Below are positions 1-5,139 of a stretch of DNA of 6,369 bases, piece after piece (position 1 is the stretch's first letter; every line of letters begins with the position of its first letter). The translations under genes were made by a program, and so were the position numbers. The DNA lies in contig JBKQUM010000097.1 of NCBI GenBank assembly GCA_052140165.1, positions 1 to 6,369 on the forward strand. Direction: 5' to 3'. Below the pieces are notes generated by a model, which was given only the letters and a program-made list of their open reading frames with translations, was not told the origin of the DNA and did not search any database. Origin of the DNA: Bog-473 sp052140165 (GTDB taxonomy: Bacteria > Actinomycetota > Acidimicrobiia > Acidimicrobiales > RAAP-2).

Positions 1-948
1 CGGCCTGCAGTTCGACGTCGTCGCCGATGAGCTGCAGTCCCAAGGCGGCGGCACGGTGCAGTCCGACGTTCGTGCGACGGGGTTGCCTGCAGCCCTGGCC
101 CCGGTGGTGGCAGCGGTAGAGCTTGCGCCCCTCGCCGTCTGGTCGAGCGCCATGAGCCGCTGACAGAGCCCGCAGCGGACCCGGCCGGACAGGAGGTCGG
201 TGCCGCGGGCCCGCCCTCTGACCCGGCCCCGATGGGCGGCGGCGAAGGCCTCCGGCGTGACGATCGCTTCGTGGTGGCCGGGGAACCATTCCCCGTTCAT
301 CTGGACCTCGCCGAGATAGATGCGCGACCCCAGAATGCTGAGCACAGTGGAGTACTTGACGCCCGTAGCGTCGGCGATCTTGCCCTGACTCGCTCCCTCG
401 CCTCGCATGGTGAAGATGCGCCGGACGACGGCCGCCATCTCGTTGGGTACAAGCTCGCCGTCGATGAGGTCGTACCCCGTCTTGGGGCGGTTGACCCACT
501 TGCCCTGGCGCACCGCCTGCTGCATGCCCATGCGGACGTTCTCCGCCAATTGCTCCCGGTAAAACTGGGCGAAGGAACCGAGGATGTTGTAGAACATCCG
601 GCCCGTCGCAGACGACAGGTCGATCTTCTCGGTGAACGAGTGCAGGGCCACGTTGGCCTGTCCGAAGCGGTCAGCCAACATGATCAGGTCGCCCAAGTTC
701 CTCGACAACCGGTCGAGCCGCCAGGTGATCACGTTGGCGACATGACCCTCGTCGACCATGTGCAGCAGTTGCTGCAGCCCGGGCCGCTCGAGGTTCTTGA
801 CGGAGAGCCCCGGATCGGCGATGACCGTCACGTCGCCGAGGTCGTGCAGCTCTGCGTAGACGCGCAGCTTGTCAGCTTGCCCGGCGATCGAGAAGCCCTC
901 CGCCGCTTGCTCCTCGGTCGACACCCGGCAGTAGGCCACCGTCAACAT
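1..948 (-). CDS. Large serine recombinase (site-specific integrase), partial and frameshifted
   Basis: Serine integrase that would cut and rejoin attachment sites through a 5'-phosphoserine link. The resolvase domain spans about residues 1-140: it opens MLTVAYCRVSTEEQ, with Ser10 the expected nucleophile and Arg8 beside it, then TWRLDRLSRN at 75-84 and the long helix ending FAQFYREQLAENVRMG. A recombinase domain follows at about 150-250 (GKWVNRPKTGYD; SRIYLGEV). The zinc ribbon begins with CGLC at 259-262. Near residue 270 (bases 137-141) the frame is wrong: the frame starting at codon 139-137 reads on as DGEGRKLYRCHHRGQGC and RRTNVGLHRAAALGLQL, which supply the expected second cysteine pair and helical region. 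One missing base would explain this. The wrong frame stays open to the window edge. Start chosen at 948: AGGAGG at 960-955 is 6 nt upstream. The first 77 nt overlap the small upstream ORF, suggesting coupled translation. Confidence 0.9.
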   Translation of the reverse strand, partial: MLTVAYCRVSTEEQAAEGFSIAGQADKLRVYAELHDLGDVTVIADPGLSVKNLERPGLQQLLHMVDEGHVANVITWRLDRLSRNLGDLIMLADRFGQANVALHSFTEKIDLSSATGRMFYNILGSFAQFYREQLAENVRMGMQQAVRQGKWVNRPKTGYDLIDGELVPNEMAAVVRRIFTMRGEGASQGKIADATGVKYSTVLSILGSRIYLGEVQMNGEWFPGHHEAIVTPEAFAAAHRGRVRGRARGTDLLSGRVRCGLCQRLMALDQTARGASSTAATTGARAAGNPVARTSDCTVPPPWDCSSSATTSNCRP

Positions 949-1078
949 CGCTGCCCTCCTGTTCCGCCTTGTCTTCGTGCACTGTGCCCTCGTGCACCTT
1001 GCCTTCGTTCACCATGCGCAAGCCGATCCGTACGAGCACTGCCGCCGCCCGTTCGTAGTCGGGCCCGGCCGTGCTCAC
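872..1078 (-). CDS. 68-aa hypothetical protein with three pentapeptide repeats, between rep and recombinase
   Basis: I do not recognise a family. The GTG start overlaps the rep stop as GTGA (4 nt), a classic coupled arrangement, and the frame continues 77 nt into the recombinase gene before TGA. The N-terminal third (STAGPDYERAAAVLVRIGLRMV) looks like an amphipathic helix. It is followed by three degenerate pentapeptides, VNEGK, VHEGT and VHEDK, and a Gly/Asp/Arg-rich tail that is simply the recombinase start read in another frame. The tail's composition suggests only the first ~45 residues carry information. It may be a small regulator or partner of the recombinase, or a linker frame that carries ribosomes from rep to the recombinase Shine-Dalgarno. 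The overlap at its start is the best support for translation. Confidence 0.45.
   Translation of the reverse strand: MSTAGPDYERAAAVLVRIGLRMVNEGKVHEGTVHEDKAEQEGSDVDGGLLPGVDRGASGGGLLDRRAS
968..1012 (-). repeat. Three tandem 15-bp repeats
   Basis: Read on the minus strand, three consecutive 15-mers are GTGAACGAAGGCAAG, GTGCACGAGGGCACA and GTGCACGAAGACAAG. They match each other at most positions and keep the reading frame of the 68-aa ORF. They lie 7 nt upstream of the recombinase Shine-Dalgarno (960-955). They could be a protein repeat, or iteron-like binding sites for the HTH or Rep protein controlling the recombinase. Confidence 0.75.
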
Positions 1079-2169
1079 CGCAGCTCCAGTTCGCTGCGGC
1101 GGCGGGCCACCCGGTCGGCAAACTGCGTGTGACTGACGATCTCGTAGGTGTGCAGATGATGCCCGATGGCTCCCAAGGTGTCGTCGATGCCCTCTGTCCC
1201 GATGAGGGCGCCCAGCGACGCCAGGTAGCCGGTCAAGCCCGGGAGCAGCTTCTCGATGGACGTGGAGCGCCGGGCCAGGCGCAGACGCTCGAGCCCTACC
1301 GCCCGATGTCCCAGCGTGGCGGCTTGGACCTGCTGCCACTCGGGGGCCAGGGGCCAGCGGCAGCAAGTCTGGTCACCGGTGGGGGAGCGGTACGTCAGCC
1401 ATTCCCCGGTTGCGTAGGCCCACAGGTCGCCGGCGGCACCCAGGACCTGGTCTGGCGTGTTGAGGTCGAATTCGACGAGTGACTGACGCCCGAACTCGAA
1501 CTCGAGCCGGTGCACGGGCAGGCCGGGGATGTAGCGCTCGCTCCACACCTCGTGCCACCAGCCGGTGTCCTTGGCGGCGACGTCGGCCGTCTTGTCGTAG
1601 AGGCGGGCCAGCAGGGTCTTGGTCTTGCGGGAACCGAACTCGAAACCGGTCAGAGTGCCGCCGACGTCGTAGGTCCGGCGAGCGTCGGCGCGGCAGACGA
1701 AGCGGTGGGCATCGTCGAGAGTGAGCGTCCAGCCCTGCCAGTCGGCGAAGAGGTCGACCCGGTTGACCCAGAGACGCAGCTGCCCCAGTTCGGGTTCGAG
1801 TACTTCCCGCAGTGTCGCCACGGCCTCCCCGGGGCCAACGGCATGGAGGAATTCCGACCGCGGCTGCACACGCACGGTGGGGAGGTGGCGGCTGGTCGAG
1901 AAGCCGATGCGGGCCATGTGGTGGTCGAGGCAGAAGCGGTACTTCCCCCACCCGTGCGGAGCGATGCCGAAGGTGTGCTCGCCGATCTCGCACGGCGCCG
2001 GACGTTTGGCCTCGGCGGCCCAGGCCCGGCTGTCCTCGAGTCGGGCCAGGAGCCGCCTCGGGAGTTCGGCTCGGCCAGAGAGGTAGAGGGCGTCGACTCC
2101 CGACGCCAGCTCCCGGAGCCTGGGCTCCTGTAGCTGCATATTTGCGACTAGCTGATCAGACGTGTGCAT
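1075..2169 (-). CDS. Replication initiation factor, Rep_trans family (element replication/relaxase-like)
   Basis: The 364-aa protein has the motif order of the Rep_trans replication initiation factors (related to the RepD/RepC and Tn916 Orf20 nickases). Seen here: NRVDLFAD at about 136-143, giving the Arg-x-Asp...Asp acidic motif; GFEFGSRKTKTLLARLYDK at 175-193, whose Tyr191 is the expected DNA-nicking tyrosine; and RLEFEFGR at 221-228. A WAYATGEWLTYRSPTGDQ to RWPLAPEW stretch (about 250-277) matches the C-terminal half of actinobacterial members. It would nick one strand at the element origin and start rolling-circle type replication. Start chosen at 2169 because it lies 20 nt after the HTH stop with a weak GAAGG upstream; an ATG at 2250 would overlap the HTH gene by 61 nt. 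The stop overlaps the next GTG. No origin nick site was recognised. Confidence 0.82.
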   Translation of the reverse strand: MHTSDQLVANMQLQEPRLRELASGVDALYLSGRAELPRRLLARLEDSRAWAAEAKRPAPCEIGEHTFGIAPHGWGKYRFCLDHHMARIGFSTSRHLPTVRVQPRSEFLHAVGPGEAVATLREVLEPELGQLRLWVNRVDLFADWQGWTLTLDDAHRFVCRADARRTYDVGGTLTGFEFGSRKTKTLLARLYDKTADVAAKDTGWWHEVWSERYIPGLPVHRLEFEFGRQSLVEFDLNTPDQVLGAAGDLWAYATGEWLTYRSPTGDQTCCRWPLAPEWQQVQAATLGHRAVGLERLRLARRSTSIEKLLPGLTGYLASLGALIGTEGIDDTLGAIGHHLHTYEIVSHTQFADRVARRRSELELR

Positions 2170-2189
2170 GGGACGGAACGCCTTCGAAG

Positions 2190-2630
2190 TCAGCCGAAGA
2201 AACCGCGGCTGCGGGCCGCTTCCAGCTGGCGGGTGATCTGCTCGGACCACGCGGTGTCGAGGTCGAGCTGCATCCAGGGAAAGACGAACTCGTCGGGGTG
2301 GCCGCCGTAGGTGGCCCGGAAGCGGCGAATCTTGCGGAAGATGGTCGCTCGGTGCCAGCCCCCTCGTTCGAGATTGTCGAAGCCGCCGGCGAGATGCCAG
2401 GCCACCCAGAAGCCGATGAGTTCCGAACGCTCGAGGGCGTCGGCGGCGATGGCGTCACGGATCTCGGGATCGAGTTCCTCCATGCTCTGCCCCGGCGTCG
2501 AGAAGGCCTGGGCCACGATGTCCTCGTCGAGATTGTGGTGGTAGCCGGCCCAGCGATTGACGGCCACCCGGCCGCCCTCGGCACTCTCGCTCTTGTCGCT
2601 ACGGAAATCGAGGTCTTCGGTCATGGCCAT
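2190..2630 (-). CDS. Helix-turn-helix protein encoded upstream of rep
   Basis: 146 aa, first gene of the minus-strand run. The N-terminal ~25 residues are polar and probably disordered; 35-75 are mostly helical. A helix-turn-helix is likely at about 76-105, WHLAGGFDNLERGGWHRATIFRKIRR broken into two helices around the GG turn, with RATIFRKIRRFR as recognition helix. A conserved-looking GGHPDEF segment follows. Proteins of this kind accompany Rep genes on actinobacterial plasmids and integrated elements, so a copy-number or excision regulator is inferred, but the exact role is unknown. Start: ATG 2630 (or ATG 2624, two codons later). Neither has a Shine-Dalgarno, and a perfect inverted repeat ends 5 nt upstream, so a leaderless or operator-overlapped start is plausible. 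An ATG at 2711 would put that repeat inside the gene and is less likely. Confidence 0.65.
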   Translation of the reverse strand: MAMTEDLDFRSDKSESAEGGRVAVNRWAGYHHNLDEDIVAQAFSTPGQSMEELDPEIRDAIAADALERSELIGFWVAWHLAGGFDNLERGGWHRATIFRKIRRFRATYGGHPDEFVFPWMQLDLDTAWSEQITRQLEAARSRGFFG

Positions 2631-2634
2631 CAGT

Positions 2635-2654
2635 TTGTCGCACGGTTGCGACAA
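2635..2654. promoter_or_regulatory. Perfect inverted repeat, candidate operator of the HTH-rep operon
   Basis: TTGTCGCA and TGCGACAA, 8-bp perfect arms separated by CGGT, end 4 nt before the HTH start codon. The position fits an autoregulatory operator bound by the HTH protein, covering the promoter. No strong -10/-35 pair could be picked; CAAACT at 2637-2632 (minus strand) is the best -10 guess. It could alternatively be a Rep origin hairpin. Confidence 0.55.
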
Positions 2655-2683
2655 CTCATTTGGAGGGAGGTAAAAGCGCAGGT

Positions 2684-2704
2684 AGGCCGCCCATCGGGCG
2701 GCCT
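2684..2704. repeat. GC-rich hairpin, 9-bp perfect stem, 3-nt loop
   Basis: AGGCCGCCC, ATC, GGGCGGCCT form a perfect stem-loop in the gap between the divergent operons. On the minus strand a short TTTT run lies at 2675-2672, 8 nt past the stem, too far for a classic intrinsic terminator. It may insulate the two operons or be a structural part of an origin. Confidence 0.5.
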
Positions 2705-2809
2705 GACCCATGGTGCCCGCGGGATCCGCCCGGACCCGTCAAGGCTTCTCCTCCGGGCGGCTGCGCCGGCCTTGACCGGCCCTGCCCGTCCGGAGCTCGG
2801 TTGAGGTGA

Positions 2810-2843
2810 TGACTTTGTACGTCAAACGGCGTACACTTCCTGT
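2810..2843 (+). promoter_or_regulatory. Toxin-antitoxin promoter and palindromic operator, leaderless
   Basis: TGTACG at 2816-2821 and CGTACA at 2830-2835 are perfect 6-bp arms 8 nt apart. The right arm overlaps a TACACT -10-like hexamer (2832-2837); a weak -35 (TGACTT, 2810-2815) lies 16 nt before it. The expected transcription start, about 7 nt after the -10, falls on the antitoxin ATG at 2844, and no Shine-Dalgarno precedes it, so a leaderless mRNA is predicted. Ribbon-helix-helix antitoxins are known to bind such palindromes and repress their own operon. Confidence 0.6.
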
Positions 2844-3119
2844 ATGGCATCGAAGACCGAGCGACTGAGCCTCAGACTCACCCCCGAACAGGATGCGGTC
2901 CTGCGCAGGGCCGCCGAGGCTCGAGGCGAGTCGGCTAACGACTTCGTCCTGCGCCATGCGGTCGAGGCGGCCGAGACCGAGCTGGCCGACCGGCGCGTGT
3001 TCTTCGTCGACGATGCCCAGTGGAGCCAGCTGCAGGAATTGCTGTCAGCTCCGCCGGCACTTCCGGCAGCGATGGTCAAGTTGCTCTCCAATCCCTCGGT
3101 GCTCGAGCAACCTGCTTAG
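2844..3119 (+). CDS. DUF1778 / TacA-type antitoxin (ribbon-helix-helix)
   Basis: 91 aa, usual length for the family. The N-terminal ribbon-helix-helix covers about 3-50: the strand KTERLSLRLTPEQ, then helices DAVLRRAAEARGES and ANDFVLRHAVEAAE. The C-terminal part has the family tail: RRVFFVDDAQWSQLQELLSAPP (52-73), which in TacA-like proteins wraps and blocks the acetyltransferase active site, then KLLSNPS. It would dimerise, bind the palindrome upstream, and neutralise the toxin encoded immediately after it. The stop codon TAG shares its G with the toxin GTG start, so the two are translationally coupled. The ATG at 2844 fits the family N-terminus and the predicted leaderless transcript. Confidence 0.9.
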   Translation: MASKTERLSLRLTPEQDAVLRRAAEARGESANDFVLRHAVEAAETELADRRVFFVDDAQWSQLQELLSAPPALPAAMVKLLSNPSVLEQPA

Positions 3120-3604
3120 TGGCCTACGTCGGTCCGGAGTTGCTGGCCGGTGACCATCTCCTCGAGGGGTTCGACTGCGGCAAGCCGGCTCTCAATCAGT
3201 GGTTGATCCGCCATGCCCGCAAGAACCAGGCGAGCGGCAGTAGCCGAACGTGGGTCGTCGTCGAAACGGGCACACATGAAGTCGTTGCCTTCTATGCATC
3301 GGCGACAGCGTCCATTTTTCGAAGATCTGCTCCGAAGAGCATGGGACGAAATCAACCCGAAGAAATGCCGGCCATCCTCCTCGCACGAATGGCGGTTGAT
3401 TCCAGACACAACAGTCGAGGTCTTGGGGCGGCCCTCCTGAAGCACTTCATGCTCAAGGCCTTCGAGGTTGCGCAGTCGGTCGGGGTCCGGGTGCTCCTGA
3501 TCCATGCCAAGGATGAAGAAGCCAAGAGTTTCTACACGCACTACGGATTCACCGAATCCCCATTCGATCCGCTCGTGTTGGTGATGTTGCTAGGGCAGCC
3601 CTAA
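3119..3604 (+). CDS. TacT-type GNAT toxin (tRNA acetyltransferase)
   Basis: 161 aa, the usual size of TacT/AtaT toxins, which acetylate the amino group of aminoacyl-tRNA and stop translation. Family marks: FDCGKPALNQWLIRHA at 18-33, SSRTWVVVE at 41-49, the acetyl-CoA core ILLARMAVDSRHNSRGLGAALL at 86-107 (two blocks, with the RxxRGLGAAL loop binding the CoA pyrophosphate), and AKSFYTHYGF at 135-144, with Tyr139 in the place of the catalytic tyrosine. The start is the GTG overlapping the antitoxin stop; it matches the family N-terminus, whereas an in-frame GTG at 3020 would add 33 residues overlapping the antitoxin. Codon choice from about 3240 is less GC-rich than the antitoxin. All key motifs look intact, so an active toxin is likely. 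No terminator is visible after the TAA. Confidence 0.88.
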   Translation: MAYVGPELLAGDHLLEGFDCGKPALNQWLIRHARKNQASGSSRTWVVVETGTHEVVAFYASATASIFRRSAPKSMGRNQPEEMPAILLARMAVDSRHNSRGLGAALLKHFMLKAFEVAQSVGVRVLLIHAKDEEAKSFYTHYGFTESPFDPLVLVMLLGQP

Positions 3605-3775
3605 ACGGTTTCAGCTGCTAACAGAAGTAAGCGCGTGACCAATTCCATGAGGAATCGTGTGCCACCAGGCCGGCAGCGAACGGGGGCAGGCGGTAGATGC
3701 ACCGATGATTTGGTTCACTATGCGCCGTCTCTATTGGTGATTAGATCAGAAGTTCCAGAGGGAAAGGACCACCGT

Positions 3776-3943
3776 ATGTCTAAATCGGTGCTCTACATGT
3801 CGATGTCGCTTGACGGGTACATCGCTGGCCCAAATGACCAACCCAGCAACCCCGGCGGTGACGACTTCATGAGGCTGCACGAGTGGTACGGCTTTGCAGC
3901 AGACGCTGGGCCGAGCGAGGAGACCATTGATTCAGCCGGGACG
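3776..3943 (+). pseudogene. Truncated 5' part of a RibD_C/DHFR-family reductase
   Basis: Only the first ~56 codons of the reductase remain: strand 1 (SVLYMSMSLDGYIA), the GPND loop and the RLHEW segment. The NADPH-binding and later strands (normally including a GRRT-like motif) are absent, so no reductase activity is expected. The gene kept its own ribosome-binding site and now drives the reading frame of the membrane protein downstream. Breakpoint estimated at about 3925-3945 from the loss of family resemblance. Confidence 0.6.
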
Positions 3944-4462
3944 ATGCCGTCTTCTAAGGTCGGCTGCACCGTGACAGCTTCATCAAGTCGGGACTCGAAA
4001 AAGATCGACACCATCTACCCCTGGACCGCCTGGGCGCACCAGGCGCTCGGCGGTGCCATCGCCGTCGCCATGATCATGGTGGAGTTGGTCGCAAATCCCG
4101 ACGACTTCTTCTGGCCCGTCGCCGCCGCTGTCGGTGCCCTGTATATCCTGGTCACAATCGCATTGTGTCTGCGTCCTCCCGGTGTCGAACTGTTTGACGA
4201 CGAAATCCTCGTACGCCAGTTCGGCCACGGCCTGCGCATTGACCGTACGCACGTTCAAGAACCCATGTTGGTGCGCTCACAGAGAGTTGTTGGTGGCGAC
4301 TCGCCCAGCACAAGTCGACACCTCCGCCTAGTTGTCTCGATAAACGGAGTCGAACGAGACATTCCGGCCGTATGGTGCGATTCCTTACTGGGCCGCCTGA
4401 CGGCACATGAGGCGGAGGTCGCCGAGTCCAAGATCAGGCAGTGGATGGTCGCGGCTGAGTGA
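3776..4462 (+). CDS. Chimeric ORF: N-terminal DHFR/RibD_C fragment fused to a two-TM membrane protein
   Basis: 228 aa. Residues 1-56 (SVLYMSMSLDGYIAGPNDQP, MRLHEWYGFAADAG) are the start of a dihydrofolate-reductase-like RibD_C family protein, normally about 180-220 aa, but the rest of that domain is missing. From about 57 the sequence changes: a polar Ser/Lys-rich linker, TM1 (about 90-106, ALGGAIAVAMIMVELVA), a short NPDDFF loop, TM2 (about 114-132, PVAAAVGALYILVTIALCL), then a ~95-residue soluble part starting GVELFDDEILVRQFGHGLRI, like bacterial PH-domain membrane proteins. The ATG at 3776 has AGGGAAAGGA 7 nt upstream, typical for the reductase. The membrane protein might instead start at ATG 3944 (172 aa), with only weak upstream GGGA. 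The join is in frame and open, so a fused product is possible, but a deletion scar is the simplest reading. Its function is unknown. Confidence 0.6.
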   Translation: MSKSVLYMSMSLDGYIAGPNDQPSNPGGDDFMRLHEWYGFAADAGPSEETIDSAGTMPSSKVGCTVTASSSRDSKKIDTIYPWTAWAHQALGGAIAVAMIMVELVANPDDFFWPVAAAVGALYILVTIALCLRPPGVELFDDEILVRQFGHGLRIDRTHVQEPMLVRSQRVVGGDSPSTSRHLRLVVSINGVERDIPAVWCDSLLGRLTAHEAEVAESKIRQWMVAAE

Positions 4463-4466
4463 CGAG

Positions 4467-4490
4467 AATGTCCCAGTACGCCGGGACATT
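4467..4490 (+). terminator. Hairpin just after the membrane-protein gene, possible weak terminator
   Basis: AATGTCCC and GGGACATT, perfect 8-bp arms with an 8-nt loop, begin 4 nt after the stop at 4462. No T-run follows (TGGGGCAG instead), so intrinsic termination would be inefficient. It could also be a relic insertion-sequence end. Confidence 0.35.
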
Positions 4491-4666
4491 GGGGCAGTTC
4501 GGCGCGAGTGGGACCAGTCGGGTCAGCGGGTCGTCACAGGCAAATACCGGGCTCAGCCCCCACCGCTCGACACGGTTCATCAGGACCCTGATGTGACGGT
4601 GCCAAGTGTTGTCGGGACGTTGTGCCTGTTCGGTCCGGTCGGCTCTATTCCGGTGTGCAAGGCCTT

Positions 4667-4680
4667 GTCAGCATGCTGAC
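4667..4680. promoter_or_regulatory. 14-bp perfect palindrome upstream of the zinc-ribbon gene
   Basis: GTCAGCATGCTGAC is a complete dyad ending 34 nt before the ATG at 4715. Its first bases are part of TTGTCA (4665-4670), a good -35-like hexamer, although no convincing -10 is placed 16-18 nt later. It fits an operator for a dimeric regulator; the regulator is not known. Confidence 0.35.
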
Positions 4681-4701
4681 CTAAGGGCGGTGGGTAGGGG
4701 T

Positions 4702-4720
4702 AAGGAGGTCAAAGATGACC
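4702..4720 (+). promoter_or_regulatory. Strong Shine-Dalgarno overlapped by a small start-codon hairpin
   Basis: AAGGAGGTC at 4702-4710 is nearly the full anti-16S complement and sets the start at ATG 4715. GGTCA (4707-4711) and TGACC (4716-4720) are perfect 5-bp arms around AAGA, so part of the Shine-Dalgarno can pair with sequence overlapping the start codon. A modest translational brake is possible. Confidence 0.5.
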
Positions 4721-4876
4721 ACCCTGAGATTCACCGAGGAGCGCGTCTGCCCCATCTGTGGGCGGCGCATGACACACGCTGGAGAGGTGTTTCAATGTCC
4801 TGAGTGCGGAACCACCGCACAGGGAGTGAAGTGCTGGAGTTTGTCACTGCAGAGGTCGATTGAAGGCGGGGCTTGA
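4715..4876 (+). CDS. 53-aa zinc-ribbon miniprotein (two CxxC)
   Basis: Starts MTTLRFTEERVCPICGRRMT and continues to FQCPECGTT; CPIC at 12-15 and CPEC at 28-31 are two zinc knuckles 12 residues apart, the spacing of a small zinc ribbon. A further Cys40 (VKCWSL) lies near the end. A near-ideal Shine-Dalgarno 6 nt upstream, the alternation of strand and knuckle, and the clean stop all argue that it is expressed. No close family is recognised; similar two-knuckle ribbons occur in small nucleic-acid or metal-binding proteins and as stand-alone versions of transposase or topoisomerase ribbons. The stop lies only 15 nt from the end of the IS3 transposase remnant, so the last few residues could be IS-end sequence. 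DNA or protein binding is inference. Confidence 0.7.
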   Translation: MTTLRFTEERVCPICGRRMTHAGEVFQCPECGTTAQGVKCWSLSLQRSIEGGA

Positions 4877-4891
4877 CATGAGTGACACATC

Positions 4892-5044
4892 TCAGGGTGA
4901 AGGATGGTTTGGGCTTGATCCGGTTCGACGGACAGGTTGCTTGTGTTGATCGCCCACATGGCGGTCGGCGTTGTGGTGAACAGCTTCGTATTGAGCGGGG
5001 CTGAGGTAACCGAGCGTCGAGTGCAATCGGCGGGTGTTGTTATT
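4892..5044 (-). pseudogene. C-terminal remnant of an IS3-family transposase (OrfB)
   Basis: On the minus strand the frame reads NNNTRRLHSTLGYLSPAQYE, the signature end of the IS3-family DDE transposase (YNxxRxHSxLGYxSPxxYE), then 30 more residues to TGA. Everything upstream of the NNNTRR, including the catalytic DDE residues, is gone; sequence right of 5044 no longer resembles a transposase. So this is a 5'-truncated relic of about 50 codons. The IS end itself should lie between the stop and the zinc-ribbon gene (about 4877-4891, around TGTCACTCATGTC on the minus strand), but no partner inverted repeat exists in the window. Confidence 0.8.
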
Positions 5045-5139
5045 GGCGGGCGTCCCTACTCGGGAGCAGTTGAGTTTATCCGTCCAAGATCCGCCTAGAG
5101 AGTGCGACCGCCTCCGATTTGTCGAAGCTGGGAGGACCT

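Larger units (their letters stand above)
1..2630 (-). mobile_element. Core of an integrative element: HTH, Rep_trans, small ORF, large serine recombinase (partial)
   Basis: Four same-strand, closely packed or overlapping genes code for an HTH protein, a Rep_trans replication initiator, a 68-aa protein and a large serine recombinase. This set is what is expected of an integrative or conjugative/mobilisable element that excises by a serine integrase and replicates from its own Rep protein. The genes fit one transcript starting near 2630. The right boundary cannot be fixed: the toxin-antitoxin pair at 2844-3604 may be inside it. The left end lies outside the window. No attachment-site repeats were identified. 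That it is an element is inference from gene content. Confidence 0.6.
4463..4714. other. Non-coding gap before the zinc-ribbon gene
   Basis: About 250 nt with no supported gene. It contains the hairpin at 4467-4490 and a palindrome at 4667-4680. Open frames exist on both strands (plus strand to 4679; minus strand 4580-4434, 48 aa), but neither has a ribosome-binding site or a recognised motif. It may be eroded coding sequence. Confidence 0.4.

Noticed and set aside
968..1012. CRISPR-like repeats
   Set aside because: The 15-bp units are directly adjacent with no spacers and are in frame with an ORF, so this is a tandem repeat.
232..1482. 416-codon plus-strand open frame
   Set aside because: It is antisense to the recombinase and rep genes, whose minus-strand proteins carry clear family motifs; long open antisense frames are common in high-GC DNA. 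The product has no recognisable motif.
2170..2250. Longer N-terminus for the Rep protein from ATG 2250
   Set aside because: It would overlap the HTH gene by 61 nt and the extra residues (Pro/Arg-rich) look non-coding; ATG 2169 follows the HTH stop by 20 nt.
1812..2804. 330-codon plus-strand open frame
   Set aside because: Antisense to rep and the HTH gene, Arg/Gly/Pro-rich composition typical of a wrong frame, no ribosome-binding site.
3020..3118. Longer toxin from GTG 3020
   Set aside because: The extra 33 residues lie within the antitoxin gene and are not in the TacT family; the TAGTG overlap at 3119 matches the family start.
3635..3775. Longer start for the chimeric gene at GTG 3635
   Set aside because: The extra 47 residues do not resemble the reductase, and the purine-rich ribosome site sits before ATG 3776.
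4467..4490. Insertion-sequence end
   Set aside because: The inverted arms are adjacent to each other as in a hairpin and no transposase or second copy lies nearby, so a simple stem-loop is the safer call.
4407..4679. 90-codon plus-strand frame running past the membrane gene, and a 48-codon minus frame at 4434-4580
   Set aside because: Both look somewhat protein-like, but they overlap the end of the membrane gene, lack ribosome-binding sites and give no recognised motif. They may be gene relics but cannot be supported.
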